Below, piece by piece: positions 42,575 through 51,157 of a DNA stretch of 64,000 bases. Origin of the DNA: an uncultured Dysosmobacter sp. (GTDB taxonomy: Bacteria; Bacillota; Clostridia; Oscillospirales; Oscillospiraceae); assembly GCA_934590165.1 (NCBI GenBank), contig CAKTOO010000007.1:54138-118137 (forward strand), in the 5' to 3' direction. A program made the translations under genes and the position numbers. Under the pieces are notes generated by a model. The model had not been told where the DNA came from. It searched no databases and saw nothing but the letters and a program-made list of their open reading frames with translations. Each line of letters begins with the position of its first letter. Position 1 is the stretch's first letter.

Positions 42575-43546
42575 CTATTTGGACATTTTTTTGCGAAACT
42601 CAGATGGAAGCTCCCCAAATTCCTTTTTGAACACTTCGGAGAACTTGCTCGGATTATCATATCCCATTTTAGCCGCAATTTCCGTTATGCTGTCCGTAGT
42701 ATCCCGAAGTAAAATCGTGGCCGCCTGCATACGATAGGATTTCATATAAGAGTAGATAGAACTTCCATAGACACCCTTGAAACAAACTTTCATTGAAGTA
42801 AGCGGGATTTCAAATTTTTCTGATAACTCCTGAAGGGTATAGTGATTGCGAAGATCGGCTGTCATGTATGCCTGGATTTTTTTAACTGTCTGCACCTGAT
42901 TTCTTGCAAAGTATCTCCGTTCTTCTCGATACTCTTGAAGGGAAACCTGATTCAGAAACATCAGCAACTCCAGAACCTTTACTTTTAGATAATAGGCAAT
43001 CATCCGTGGTTCCACACGATAAAGCTCCGAAAAAATATGTTCAATTTCGCTTTGGCTTCTCAGCACAAGGCAGGTATCATTTTTGCAAAATTTATCTGCG
43101 ATTGCAAAGATGTCTATATTCAGCCCGCCAATTACGCCCTCTATCCGTTTTAGGGTCTGGTCGGCCTGCGGCAAATCAATGGTAATAGAGATACCATGAT
43201 AGTGTGACAGCGGGAAATAGGTTGACGTGGTTTCATTTGTCAGACGGTTGATAGCGAGGTCGCCAGCACCGACATACTGGTAATCTCCATTTGCGAACTC
43301 ACATTCAAAGCGCCCCTCCCGACAATGATTGATTTCCAGTACATCCGAGTGCGGGAGCTTATTTTGATTTTGCCCATCGCTCATGTGAAAGTCATTATAA
43401 AATAATTCGATTCCCGGAAGAATCTCGTAACGTGTGATAACACCCTCACCCGTCACATTCTTCATTCTATAAATGGAGCAGCCATCTTCGCTGACGATCT
43501 TTTGAACTTCCGGGTCAAAGAAGTCTGTAAACTGCTGTTCGCTCAT
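42575..43546 (-). CDS. AraC-family transcriptional regulator
   Basis: The 323-residue protein has a C-terminal AraC domain with two helix-turn-helix units: YTLQELSEKFEIPLTSMKVC, then DSITEIAAKMGYDNPSKFSE and FKKEFGELPSEFR. The N-terminal part (about 1-210) is of the type found in siderophore-responsive activators such as YbtA/PchR. ATG 43546 follows AGGAGGAAAT. It lies directly upstream of the importer operon and probably activates it in the presence of the ligand. Confidence 0.88.
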   Translation of the reverse strand: MSEQQFTDFFDPEVQKIVSEDGCSIYRMKNVTGEGVITRYEILPGIELFYNDFHMSDGQNQNKLPHSDVLEINHCREGRFECEFANGDYQYVGAGDLAINRLTNETTSTYFPLSHYHGISITIDLPQADQTLKRIEGVIGGLNIDIFAIADKFCKNDTCLVLRSQSEIEHIFSELYRVEPRMIAYYLKVKVLELLMFLNQVSLQEYREERRYFARNQVQTVKKIQAYMTADLRNHYTLQELSEKFEIPLTSMKVCFKGVYGSSIYSYMKSYRMQAATILLRDTTDSITEIAAKMGYDNPSKFSEVFKKEFGELPSEFRKKMSK

Positions 43547-43583
43547 TTGTATTTCCTCCTGGGTTAGCATTGACGAACTACCT

Positions 43584-43649
43584 TTAGTATAGCACTTTTT
43601 GACGTCCCCAGTCTATAATTTTTTGATTTTGAGCTATGTATGTTGCCAT
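43584..43649 (-). CDS. Possible 21-residue small ORF or gene remnant
   Basis: ATG 43649 follows AAGGAGCG at ideal distance and the frame encodes MATYIAQNQKIIDWGRQKVL plus one residue before TAA. The start resembles N termini of SAM-dependent methyltransferases, so it may be a remnant of such a gene, or a leader for the AraC-type gene that starts 38 bases later. Confidence 0.35.
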   Translation of the reverse strand: MATYIAQNQKIIDWGRQKVLY

Positions 43650-43689
43650 TTTTTCGCTCCTTGATTGTAGTATTAGCAGAGGGAAAACA

Positions 43690-43800
43690 GAAGGTAGGGT
43701 TGAGGTAGCAAGCACAGCAAGCGAGTACCCGCTTGCGATTTTTCGGATTTTCAGGTCCCTTGCCCGAAAATGAAAAATGCTTGCTGGGATATCCCAGACC
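43690..43800. other. Candidate origin of transfer next to the mobilisation genes
   Basis: This non-coding stretch directly before mobC holds GCAAGCG-AGTACC-CGCTTGC (43717-43736), a 7-bp stem, and the perfect 14-base palindrome CTGGGATATCCCAG (43784-43797). Relaxase-processed oriT sites usually lie just upstream of the MobC/relaxase pair and contain such inverted repeats. The nick site is not identifiable by eye. Confidence 0.4.
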
Positions 43801-43823
43801 CTTATGAAGAACGGAGGCAGAGC

Positions 43824-44153
43824 ATGGCGAACCGGAAGCGGAACATCCAAATGAAATTTTATGTCACGGAGGAAGAAAAACGGCTCATTGACGAAAAGAT
43901 GGCCCAGCTCCCCACAAGGCGCTATGGCGCCTATCTCCGCAAGATGGCGATTGATGGATATATCATTTACACCGACACGGCGGATATCAAGGCGTTCACC
44001 GCGGAGCTTTCCGCCATCGGACGGAATATCAATCAGATCGCCAAGCGGATCAACGCCGGGGGCTCCCCCTACCAGGCGGATATGGAGGAAATCCGGGAAA
44101 GGTTAAATGAGATATGGCAGTTACAAAGACGCATCCTATCAAGTCAACGCTGA
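43824..44153 (+). CDS. mobC: MobC-like relaxosome accessory protein
   Basis: The 109-residue basic protein has an N-terminal ribbon-helix-helix-type segment (NRKRNIQMKFYVTEEEKRLI) and the family block FTAELSAIGRNINQIAKRIN near 55-75. MobC proteins bind oriT and help the relaxase to open it. ATG 43824 follows GGAGGCAGAGC. The relaxase gene starts 40 bases before its end in another frame. Confidence 0.88.
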   Translation: MANRKRNIQMKFYVTEEEKRLIDEKMAQLPTRRYGAYLRKMAIDGYIIYTDTADIKAFTAELSAIGRNINQIAKRINAGGSPYQADMEEIRERLNEIWQLQRRILSSQR

Positions 44154-45457
44154 AAGCGGCCATCGACTATATCTGCAACCCGGAGAAAACGGACGGGAAG
44201 CTGCTGGTATCCTCCTATGGCTGCACCGCAGAGACCGCAGACATTGAGTTTGAATGGACCCGCCGCCACTCCATCGACAAGGGCTCTCACCTGGGCCGCC
44301 ATCTGATCCAGGCGTTTGAGCCGGGGGAGGTGACGCCGGAAGAAGCCCATGAGATCGGGATGGAACTTGCAAAGGAAATCCTGGGCGGCAAATATGAGTT
44401 TGTGCTCACCACCCACATAGACAAGGGGCATATCCATAACCACCTGATTTTCAATGCAGTCAGCTTCACGGATCACAAGCACTACCATTCCAACAAGTGC
44501 AGCTATCACTACATCCGCCGCACCAGCGACCGTATCTGCAAGGAACACGGCCTCTCCGTCATCATCCCCGGAAAAGAAAAGGGCAAGAGCTACATCGAGC
44601 ACCAGGCAGACCAGACCGGGACCAGCTACAAGGCGAAGCTGAAAGCCGCCATCGACCGCCTGATCCCCGCCTCCGCCGACCTGGAAGATTTGCTGCTCCG
44701 CTTGCAGAGGGAAGGGTATGAGATCAAGCGGGGGAAATACATTTCCTGCCGGGCCTCCGACCAGGAACGGTTTACCCGGATGAAAACCCTGGGCGCAGAC
44801 TACACGGAGGAAGCCATTGCCGCCCGGATCGCCGGACGCTCCCGTCCATTCAGGCAGCCGAAGCAGCGTGACGGACGGATCAGCCTGCTCATTGATATCC
44901 AGAACAATATCAAGGCACAGCAGAGCGCCGGCTTCGCGCACTGGGCGAAGCTGAACAATCTGAAGCAGGCGGCTAAGACCATGAACTACCTGACGGAGCA
45001 TGGGATCGGCAGCTACGAGGAGCTGGAAAGGCGTCTGGCCGCCGCCACGGAGAAGCGGGACGCCGCCCATGCCTCCATTAAGGGGATCGAGGCCCGGACA
45101 GCGGAGCTTTCCCTTGTGAGCAAACACGCCGCCACCTACCGGCAGCTAAAGCCGGTCTACGACCAGTACCGCAAATCCAGGGACCGGGAAAAATTCCTCC
45201 GGGGCCATGAGGGCGAGATCATTCTATTTGAGGCCGCCGCCAGGGAGCTAAAGAGACTGGGCGCCGTCCCGGTGCCGACCACGGAGGGCATGAAGAAAGA
45301 ACTGGCCGCACTCGCCGAGCAGAAGGAGGCGCTGCTTGCCGAATACCGGACCGCCCGGAGCGAGGTCCAGGAGATCGGCACCGTCCGGCAGAACGTGGAC
45401 GCCCTTCTTGCCGTACCAAAGGAACAGGAACAACAGAGGCGGCATGAGCTGGAATAG
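44114..45457 (+). CDS. Relaxase / mobilisation nuclease (MobA/VirD2 type, MOB-P)
   Basis: The 447-residue protein has the catalytic Tyr region near the N terminus (AAIDYICNPEKTDGKLLVSS) and the metal-binding three-histidine motif THIDKGHIHNHLIFNAV (about 100-116). It nicks oriT and leads the strand through the secretion channel. The C-terminal third (about 290-445) is a coiled-coil-rich region (ERRLAAATEKRDAAHASIKG). Its start overlaps mobC, a usual coupling. Confidence 0.93.
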   Translation: MAVTKTHPIKSTLKAAIDYICNPEKTDGKLLVSSYGCTAETADIEFEWTRRHSIDKGSHLGRHLIQAFEPGEVTPEEAHEIGMELAKEILGGKYEFVLTTHIDKGHIHNHLIFNAVSFTDHKHYHSNKCSYHYIRRTSDRICKEHGLSVIIPGKEKGKSYIEHQADQTGTSYKAKLKAAIDRLIPASADLEDLLLRLQREGYEIKRGKYISCRASDQERFTRMKTLGADYTEEAIAARIAGRSRPFRQPKQRDGRISLLIDIQNNIKAQQSAGFAHWAKLNNLKQAAKTMNYLTEHGIGSYEELERRLAAATEKRDAAHASIKGIEARTAELSLVSKHAATYRQLKPVYDQYRKSRDREKFLRGHEGEIILFEAAARELKRLGAVPVPTTEGMKKELAALAEQKEALLAEYRTARSEVQEIGTVRQNVDALLAVPKEQEQQRRHELE

Positions 45458-45497
45458 CCGCCGCCCTGTACACAACGAATTTTCAGGAGGTAACACC

Positions 45498-45869
45498 ATG
45501 AAAGAAACTATGAAAGAAAATCAGAAGATCACCATCACCGTATCCGGCAATCCCAACGACATGAGGGGATGGTTTGCGGAAAAGAGCGGACGCATTTTGG
45601 AGGAGCTGGCTTTCCTTGCGGATACGCTGCACCGCCCAGGGGAAGCCCCGGCCGGGGGATGGCCCACCAAGCGGGAGGAAGCCGACTTCCATTTATCCCA
45701 GGCGGTCAAATGCGCCCTGGCAGTCGCCGCCCTCTCCGAAGGAACGGGGAGGCAGTATAAAGCGGAGGACATCGCCCGGATCGTGGACGGAGGGCACAAG
45801 GAATATCTGCGGCTCCGGGAGGAAAGCCGGACGGAATCCCTCCCATGTTCGCAGAATGTTAGCAAATGA
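45498..45869 (+). CDS. Conjugative-element protein of unknown function
   Basis: The 123-residue protein starts MKETMKENQKITITVSGNPN and has a helical middle (EKSGRILEELAFLADTLHRP). CAGGAGGT precedes the ATG. It lies 40 bases after the relaxase gene. No catalytic motif is seen; proteins in this position of such elements are uncharacterised. Confidence 0.7.
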   Translation: MKETMKENQKITITVSGNPNDMRGWFAEKSGRILEELAFLADTLHRPGEAPAGGWPTKREEADFHLSQAVKCALAVAALSEGTGRQYKAEDIARIVDGGHKEYLRLREESRTESLPCSQNVSK

Positions 45870-45938
45870 TTTCCATAAGGCCCTGGGCGCGGCTCCCGGC
45901 CTTCGGTATAATGGAGGCATGGAAGGAGGTTTTGCGAA

Positions 45939-46271
45939 ATGACAAGAAGTGAAGCGGTCAGAGCATTTTTCAGAAGAAGCGTGCTGCCCGTGGCGGCGGC
46001 TCTGCTCTTATACTTCATTTTCAAATCCGCCTGCATGGAGGGTGGGAAGCTGGATTATGTGCAGCTCTGGATACTCTGCGGCCTGCCCTTCGGCCTCCAT
46101 CGGATGTGTGTATGGATCGTGCCGGGCGGCGGCTCCCTGGGCGGCGGGATCGCGCTGTTCTCCCTGAACTTCATCCTCGGCGGTGTGATCGGTGGCTTTG
46201 TCCTGGTCTGGCGTCTCCTTGTGGCGGTCTGCTATGTGCCCCTGACCGCATACCGTCTGATCGTTGGATAA
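45939..46271 (+). CDS. Small membrane protein of the conjugative element
   Basis: The 110-residue protein has three hydrophobic segments (about 12-31, 40-60, 67-100). GGAAGGAGG precedes the ATG. A TATAAT lies at 45907-45912, so it may have its own promoter, though no good -35 was seen. Function is unknown. Confidence 0.7.
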   Translation: MTRSEAVRAFFRRSVLPVAAALLLYFIFKSACMEGGKLDYVQLWILCGLPFGLHRMCVWIVPGGGSLGGGIALFSLNFILGGVIGGFVLVWRLLVAVCYVPLTAYRLIVG

Positions 46272-46282
46272 AGATTTGCGTC

Positions 46283-46489
46283 ATGGAAATGCGGAAAACC
46301 GGCGCTCCCGCCGATGGAAAACCCATTCACAGCCCGATGGAAAAGGACAAGCCCTTTCCCACAGCCTGCAAACAGGTTTCCCACAGCTCCGCATACCTGC
46401 CGGTTTATGCACATTCCCACAACGCCTGCTACGGCGAAAATCCACCCTATCCTTTCCTATCCATCATACAGGAGGATCATTATGGTTGA
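46283..46489 (+). CDS. Doubtful 68-residue ORF between mobilisation genes
   Basis: A frame from ATG 46283 to TGA 46489 encodes a His/Pro/Cys-containing product (MEMRKTGAPADGKPIHSPME...). There is no ribosome binding site before the ATG, and it overlaps the start of the next gene by 8 bases. It may be a remnant rather than a gene; the interval otherwise holds nothing recognisable. Confidence 0.25.
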   Translation: MEMRKTGAPADGKPIHSPMEKDKPFPTACKQVSHSSAYLPVYAHSHNACYGENPPYPFLSIIQEDHYG

Positions 46490-46655
46490 AATCGAGATTT
46501 ACGATGAAAGGGCTGCCGGACAAAACAGCACCGGGGCATGGCCCACAAAGAAGATACGGGTATCAAAAGCCTGGCTGGATCAATACGCCAGAAGCTGCAC
46601 AAGATACCGGAGCGGTGAAGAACTGTTGAAAAATTATACGTTGAATGTTGAATGA
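46482..46655 (+). CDS. 57-residue small protein of the conjugative element
   Basis: ATG 46482 follows CAGGAGGATCATT. The product, MVEIEIYDERAAGQNSTGAW..., continues with a basic helix (SKAWLDQYARSCTRYRSGEE). It is the last plus-strand gene before a bidirectional terminator. Function unknown. Confidence 0.6.
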   Translation: MVEIEIYDERAAGQNSTGAWPTKKIRVSKAWLDQYARSCTRYRSGEELLKNYTLNVE

Positions 46656-46717
46656 AGTGGACGGGCTGGAAGAAGCGGCCCGGAAAGTAGATATCATCCG
46701 ATAACAAAAAAAGAGCA

Positions 46718-46757
46718 GGAGGGCAGCCTCGGACGAGAAGCTGTCCTCCCGTTTTTC
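46718..46757. terminator. Bidirectional terminator between convergent conjugation operons
   Basis: GGAGGGCAGC (46718-46727) pairs with GCTGTCCTCC (46740-46749) with one G-U pair. CGTTTTTC follows on the plus strand and CTCTTTTTTTG on the minus strand. The remaining interval to 46879 holds no supported gene. Confidence 0.85.
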
Positions 46758-46878
46758 TATCATGGGAAGTGTGCGAAAAGAGGCTTTTTCCCCTCCATAC
46801 CGGGGAGAACCCCGGCACATGGGGAAACATAAGGGCTGCCCCTTCAAAAGCCGCCACAGGCGATTTTCAGGCTCATTT

Positions 46879-47061
46879 TCAACCCCTATTCCCGCACTTT
46901 TTTGAGCGTTTGGAAAGGTAATGGGGGCAGGCTACCAGCGCCGCCCGGAAGCTCTGCTTGCAATCATGGGCGCAGCCCTGGCAGACCTTATTATATTTCC
47001 GCCTGCCGCTTTCATCCAGGAAGAAGGACCATTCCAGCCGCCATTTCTTGCTCCTGCTCAT
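46879..47061 (-). CDS. 60-residue Cys-rich small protein
   Basis: ATG 47061 overlaps the stop codon of the ArdA-containing gene (ATGA), so translation is coupled. The product has NKVCQGCAHDCKQSFRAAL and ACPHYLSKRSKKC, with four to five cysteines that could bind zinc. It is very basic. Function unknown; such small proteins are common at the end of this type of operon. Confidence 0.7.
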   Translation of the reverse strand: MSRSKKWRLEWSFFLDESGRRKYNKVCQGCAHDCKQSFRAALVACPHYLSKRSKKCGNRG

Positions 47062-49058
47062 AGGCCGCCATGCTCCGGGGCGTCACGGCCGGGGCGTTTC
47101 GTTTCCGGGGGCTTGCGGTCCGCACATTCCCGTTTCGCGTCCTCCAGCCGCTCCCGGATGGAGGGCTTTTTCTCCGCCCCGTCCCTGGCGGCAGCCTCCT
47201 CCGCCTTCTCCATTTCCTCCCCGCGCCTGCCGTTGTTGATAACCCCGTCGATCATGCCGTAGTCGTCCTCCAGGGTCATTTCCGCGGTGCGGAGGGGATT
47301 TTCCTTCTCCTGGGGCTGCTCCGCCAGGACAGCGAAGGCCCGTGTGCCGTTCCCCATAATCAGGTATTTCCCATCGTCCGACTGATGATGGAGGCCGTAC
47401 CCGGCCGCCTCCATCTGCTCCCGGCTCATGGCGGTCACATAGAAGCTGCCCCTGGGCGTCCGCACCGTTTCGCCGGTCTCCAGGGCGTCCGGGGTAAGCT
47501 CTGGCTGCCGCTCCTGCAAAAACTCCGGCACCTGGGAGAATCCGAAGCGGTCACAGTAATGGGCGGTCTCTTTCCCATTCTCCCGCAGCACGACTACATC
47601 CGAAACAGACAGGGAATGGCCGTGGAAGTTATCCGGCCGGTCCATGTTCAGGTCCCGGTAGATCGTTTCCAGCGTCTCGCCGGGCGTAAAGGGCGCGGCA
47701 TAGACCAGCTCATAGTTTGCCATATCCACGGTATGCCCCATAGCCTTTATGCTGTCCAGCGGCTCAAATCGGAGGTCCAGAGTTTTATCCCCGCCCTGCA
47801 ACTGATAGACCATGTAGGTACTGATCCCAAATTCCTTTTCGTAGTCGTCCAGCCGCCCGATCAGCGGAGCCGTTTCTTCCGCCAGGTTCTTTTCACGGCC
47901 CGCGTTGATAAGCCCGGTCTTGATTGCGGAGGTGTCGCCAGCGTACAAATGCTCATGCAGAGCGATCTGCTGGATGGTGTCATCCGGGAACATGGCTGCG
48001 TATTCCATATCATGCTCACGGAAAAAGATATCAATATCCCCTGCGAGCTCCATAGAGGCGGTCAGCATACGATCGTCCCGTTCAGCAGCTTCATCATCAA
48101 TAGCCTGCCCCCGGTTCTGCGGGGCTTTCTCCGCCTGGGAGGTATCCAAAGATTCCTCATACCCGGAAGCGTCCTTGAACTTTTCGATCTCCGAAGGAAG
48201 GTAGTCATCCTGGGTCTGTCCCATGGCCGCCAGCTTTTCATCCAGGGCGGAAATGCGGCCTGCCATCAGGTTTTCGTAGATTTCCTCCTTCGCCGCATGT
48301 TCCTCCGGGTGCTCCGCCGCGTACTGGGGATCATGCTGCCGGAAAAATTCATCCATGTCAAAGGCAATATCCATGGCCCACTCGGACAATTCTTCTTCGG
48401 GGATATCGTCCTGGAAGGTCATCACCCGATATTCCTCCGGGATACTGCCGCGTTCTCCATCGTAATACTCATGGAAGGAGCTGCCCGTATCCCGCACATA
48501 GCCGAAGCTGGTGAAGTCGCCGCTTTCATCCAGCGCGACATCCCGGCCGTATGCCTCATAGTCGATGTAATTTCTCAAATGCTCCGGCACCTGCATAGCG
48601 TCCAGCTCGTCGATATAGTACCGGCCCAGGTCATCGTAGCTCTCGATACCGGGGTACACGTCGTAGCAATCCAGATTTTCCGTGAGATTGATAATCTCCT
48701 GCACGCTGCCGGAATGGTCGCCGATCTCCATAGCGGCCTGGAACTGCTCATACTCGCCCTGACTCATTTCATCCAGCTTCGACGCCAGGTAATTCAATTC
48801 GTCCAGGCTTTCGTATTCGCCCAGCTTGTCATAGAGGCCGTCCACATAACAGTCATAGTCCGTGATGAACCATTCCTCATAGGGCTGCCCGAAGTCGTCC
48901 TTTTGGCCGATCCCGATCCGGTCAAAGACCTTTTTCATTTCCTCGGCGGTGGTGGGGAACTTTACCCACTCTCCCACAAGCTCGCCCTCGTTGTATTTTC
49001 CCAGGTTGGTAATGAAGGCGGCAAAGGGGTAATCCTTGTCATATCCATACTGCGGCAT
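47058..49058 (-). CDS. ArdA-type antirestriction protein fused to YodL-like domains
   Basis: The 666-residue protein starts with an acidic ArdA domain of about 165 residues: FAAFITNLGKYNEGELVGEW and IGIGQKDDFGQPYEEWFITD, then CYVDGLYDKLGEYESLDELN. ArdA mimics DNA and blocks type I restriction enzymes. The middle is acidic and low-complexity; the C-terminal part (about 400-520) has a YodL-like domain (VYQLQGGDKTLDLRFEPLDS) and a DUF4316-like tail. ArdA alone is about 165 residues, so this is a large fusion. It protects the incoming element. Confidence 0.82.
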   Translation of the reverse strand: MPQYGYDKDYPFAAFITNLGKYNEGELVGEWVKFPTTAEEMKKVFDRIGIGQKDDFGQPYEEWFITDYDCYVDGLYDKLGEYESLDELNYLASKLDEMSQGEYEQFQAAMEIGDHSGSVQEIINLTENLDCYDVYPGIESYDDLGRYYIDELDAMQVPEHLRNYIDYEAYGRDVALDESGDFTSFGYVRDTGSSFHEYYDGERGSIPEEYRVMTFQDDIPEEELSEWAMDIAFDMDEFFRQHDPQYAAEHPEEHAAKEEIYENLMAGRISALDEKLAAMGQTQDDYLPSEIEKFKDASGYEESLDTSQAEKAPQNRGQAIDDEAAERDDRMLTASMELAGDIDIFFREHDMEYAAMFPDDTIQQIALHEHLYAGDTSAIKTGLINAGREKNLAEETAPLIGRLDDYEKEFGISTYMVYQLQGGDKTLDLRFEPLDSIKAMGHTVDMANYELVYAAPFTPGETLETIYRDLNMDRPDNFHGHSLSVSDVVVLRENGKETAHYCDRFGFSQVPEFLQERQPELTPDALETGETVRTPRGSFYVTAMSREQMEAAGYGLHHQSDDGKYLIMGNGTRAFAVLAEQPQEKENPLRTAEMTLEDDYGMIDGVINNGRRGEEMEKAEEAAARDGAEKKPSIRERLEDAKRECADRKPPETKRPGRDAPEHGGL

Positions 49059-49072
49059 AAATCAGCACCTCC

Positions 49073-51157
49073 TTATTTACTTTTCCGTTTCGGAAATTCC
49101 AGCTTGAAATTGATATATTTTCCGCCCGTGTCGTCCAGGATCACCGCCGCATCATAGGATGTTCCCTTCTTTTCGGACCACATTCCTTTTACGTTGGTAC
49201 GGCCCTTTTTGAGAAGGTCGGCCGCCATCTTCTTCGTCAGCTCCTTCTTACGGGAGGTCCAGAAACGGTCATTCTTCCAAAGGACGAACCCGCAGGAACG
49301 GTCGGAACAGGAGAAATTTTTCTTTCCCTCATACACCGGCTGGCCGCAGCGGGGGCAGAGGCCGATCACTTCCTTCTCCGGGGCGAACAGCTTTTGTCCT
49401 TCCTCGGATACCTGGGAATAGTGCGATACCAATTCCCGCACCATATCCCGGATATCCTCCAGGAACACGCCCGGATCGGCGTCCCCTTTCGCCACGGCAA
49501 GAAGGCGCTGCTCCCATTCAGCGGTGAGCATGGGGGAGGTCAGAGGCTCCGGCAACACCGCCACCAGGTTGATACCGGCTTTTGTTGGGATCAGGCTCTT
49601 GCCCTTGCGCTCCACGAACCCGGCCGACACCAGCTTTTCAATGACCGCCGCCCTGGTCGCCGGGGTCCCCAGACCTTTCCGCTCCGCCTCGTCCGGGATG
49701 TCCTCGGCGCCGGCACGCTCCATAGCGGCAAGAAGCGTATCCTCTGTGAAAGGTTTGGGCGGGGAAGTAAAGTGCTCCGTGATAACAGCCTCCACCTGCT
49801 CAAAGGCCTGCCCCTCGGAAAAGTCAGGCAGGTCGCCGCCGCTGTCCTCGTCCGCCGCCTTTTCCTTCAGGAAGGAGCGGAAAATGCGCTCAATCTCCCG
49901 CCAGCCTTCGGAGAGGACATGCTTTCCCCTCGCCGTGAAAGTATGGCCGCCGCAGGAGAAGGAGGCCGTGACCGTTTCATACACATGGGGCTCCGCCGCC
50001 GCGCACAGCAGCTTGCAGCAGACCAGGAGGAACAAATTTCTTTCCCCTACGGGCAGCCCCTTGATATCCGCCTTTTCCATCTCCATTGTTGGGATGATGG
50101 CGTGATGGTCGGATACGTCCTTGTCGGAGATCATGGATTCCACCAGGGGGAAGAAACTGGCGCACCCGTCAAAGGGCGGCACCTTCGCCGCCAGGTGAAT
50201 CACGCAGGAGGCCGTTTCCGCCATGTCGGAGGTCAGATACCGGCTGTCCGTCCGGGGATAGGTCAGCAGCTTCTTTTCGTAGAGGCTCTGGGCGTAGTCC
50301 AGGGTCTGCTTCGCCGTGTAGCCGAACATCCGGTTTGCTTCCCGCTGTAAAGTTGTCAGGTCATAGAGCTTCGGGGGCTGCTCCTTTTTCTGCTCCCGGA
50401 TCACGGAAGTACAGACAGCCTCCTGTCCGTCACATGCCGCCCGCACCGTCTGAGCGTCCTCCGGGGAGGCAATTCTTTCCGACACCGCCTCGGTCCCGTC
50501 CACCTTCAGCCGCACATGATGGTATTTCTCCTTCCGGAAGCCGCCGATCCTTGCGTCCCGCTCCGCCAGCATTGCCAGGGTAGGCGTCTGCACCCGCCCC
50601 ACGTTCAGGGTCCGGTGGTAGAGGACGGAGAAAAGCCTTGTGGCATTGATCCCCACCAGCCAATCCGCTTTCTGGCGGCACAATGCGGACTGATAGAGGG
50701 CGTCATAATCGGTGCCGGGGCGCAGGTCGGAAAAGCCCTCCCGGATCACCATGTCCTCCATTGAAGAAATCCAGAGGCGGAGGATGGGCTTTTTGCAGCC
50801 CGCCATTTCATAGACCAGCCGGAAGATCAGCTCGCCTTCCCGTCCCGCGTCACAGGCATTGACGATCTCGGTCACATCCTCCCGCTCCATGAGCCGCTTC
50901 ACATTCTGGAACACGTCCTCCTTGCCGGGGGCAAGTACATAGCGGAAGGGCTCCGGGAGAATGGGGAGGTCGTCATAGCGCCATTTTTTGAAATGCTCGT
51001 TGTACCCCGCCGCGTCCAGCGGGGATACCAGGTGCCCCACACACCAGGACACGATCAGCCCGTTTCCTTCATAAAAGCCATCGGCCCTGGATGTAACACC
51101 CAGGGCCGACGCGATTGCTTTTCCAACACTCGGTTTCTCGCAGATCACTAACTTCAT
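49073..51157 (-). CDS. topB: DNA topoisomerase III of the conjugative element
   Basis: The 694-residue type IA topoisomerase has a TOPRIM start (MKLVICEKPSVGKAIASALG; CDAGREGELIFRLVYE), the catalytic Tyr in LLTYPRTDSRYLTSDM, and GKSLIPTKAGINLVAVLPEP near the end. A C-terminal zinc-ribbon (CPRCGQPVYEGKKNFSCSDR) follows. Its start overlaps the stop of the upstream gene (ATGA). TopB/LtrC-like enzymes are regular members of these elements and resolve DNA during transfer. Confidence 0.95.
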   Translation of the reverse strand: MKLVICEKPSVGKAIASALGVTSRADGFYEGNGLIVSWCVGHLVSPLDAAGYNEHFKKWRYDDLPILPEPFRYVLAPGKEDVFQNVKRLMEREDVTEIVNACDAGREGELIFRLVYEMAGCKKPILRLWISSMEDMVIREGFSDLRPGTDYDALYQSALCRQKADWLVGINATRLFSVLYHRTLNVGRVQTPTLAMLAERDARIGGFRKEKYHHVRLKVDGTEAVSERIASPEDAQTVRAACDGQEAVCTSVIREQKKEQPPKLYDLTTLQREANRMFGYTAKQTLDYAQSLYEKKLLTYPRTDSRYLTSDMAETASCVIHLAAKVPPFDGCASFFPLVESMISDKDVSDHHAIIPTMEMEKADIKGLPVGERNLFLLVCCKLLCAAAEPHVYETVTASFSCGGHTFTARGKHVLSEGWREIERIFRSFLKEKAADEDSGGDLPDFSEGQAFEQVEAVITEHFTSPPKPFTEDTLLAAMERAGAEDIPDEAERKGLGTPATRAAVIEKLVSAGFVERKGKSLIPTKAGINLVAVLPEPLTSPMLTAEWEQRLLAVAKGDADPGVFLEDIRDMVRELVSHYSQVSEEGQKLFAPEKEVIGLCPRCGQPVYEGKKNFSCSDRSCGFVLWKNDRFWTSRKKELTKKMAADLLKKGRTNVKGMWSEKKGTSYDAAVILDDTGGKYINFKLEFPKRKSK

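Noticed and set aside
43584..43850. 88-residue minus-strand ORF over the candidate oriT
   Set aside because: Only its last 21 codons have a proper start; the rest overlaps mobC and non-coding repeats.
46480..46857. Minus-strand ORFs of 125 and 94 residues across the terminator at 46718-46757
   Set aside because: They run through a strong bidirectional terminator and oppose a small gene with a good ribosome binding site.
47070..49157. 695-residue plus-strand ORF opposite the ArdA fusion gene
   Set aside because: Shadow; the minus strand has the ArdA and YodL-like sequence and overlapping starts with neighbours.
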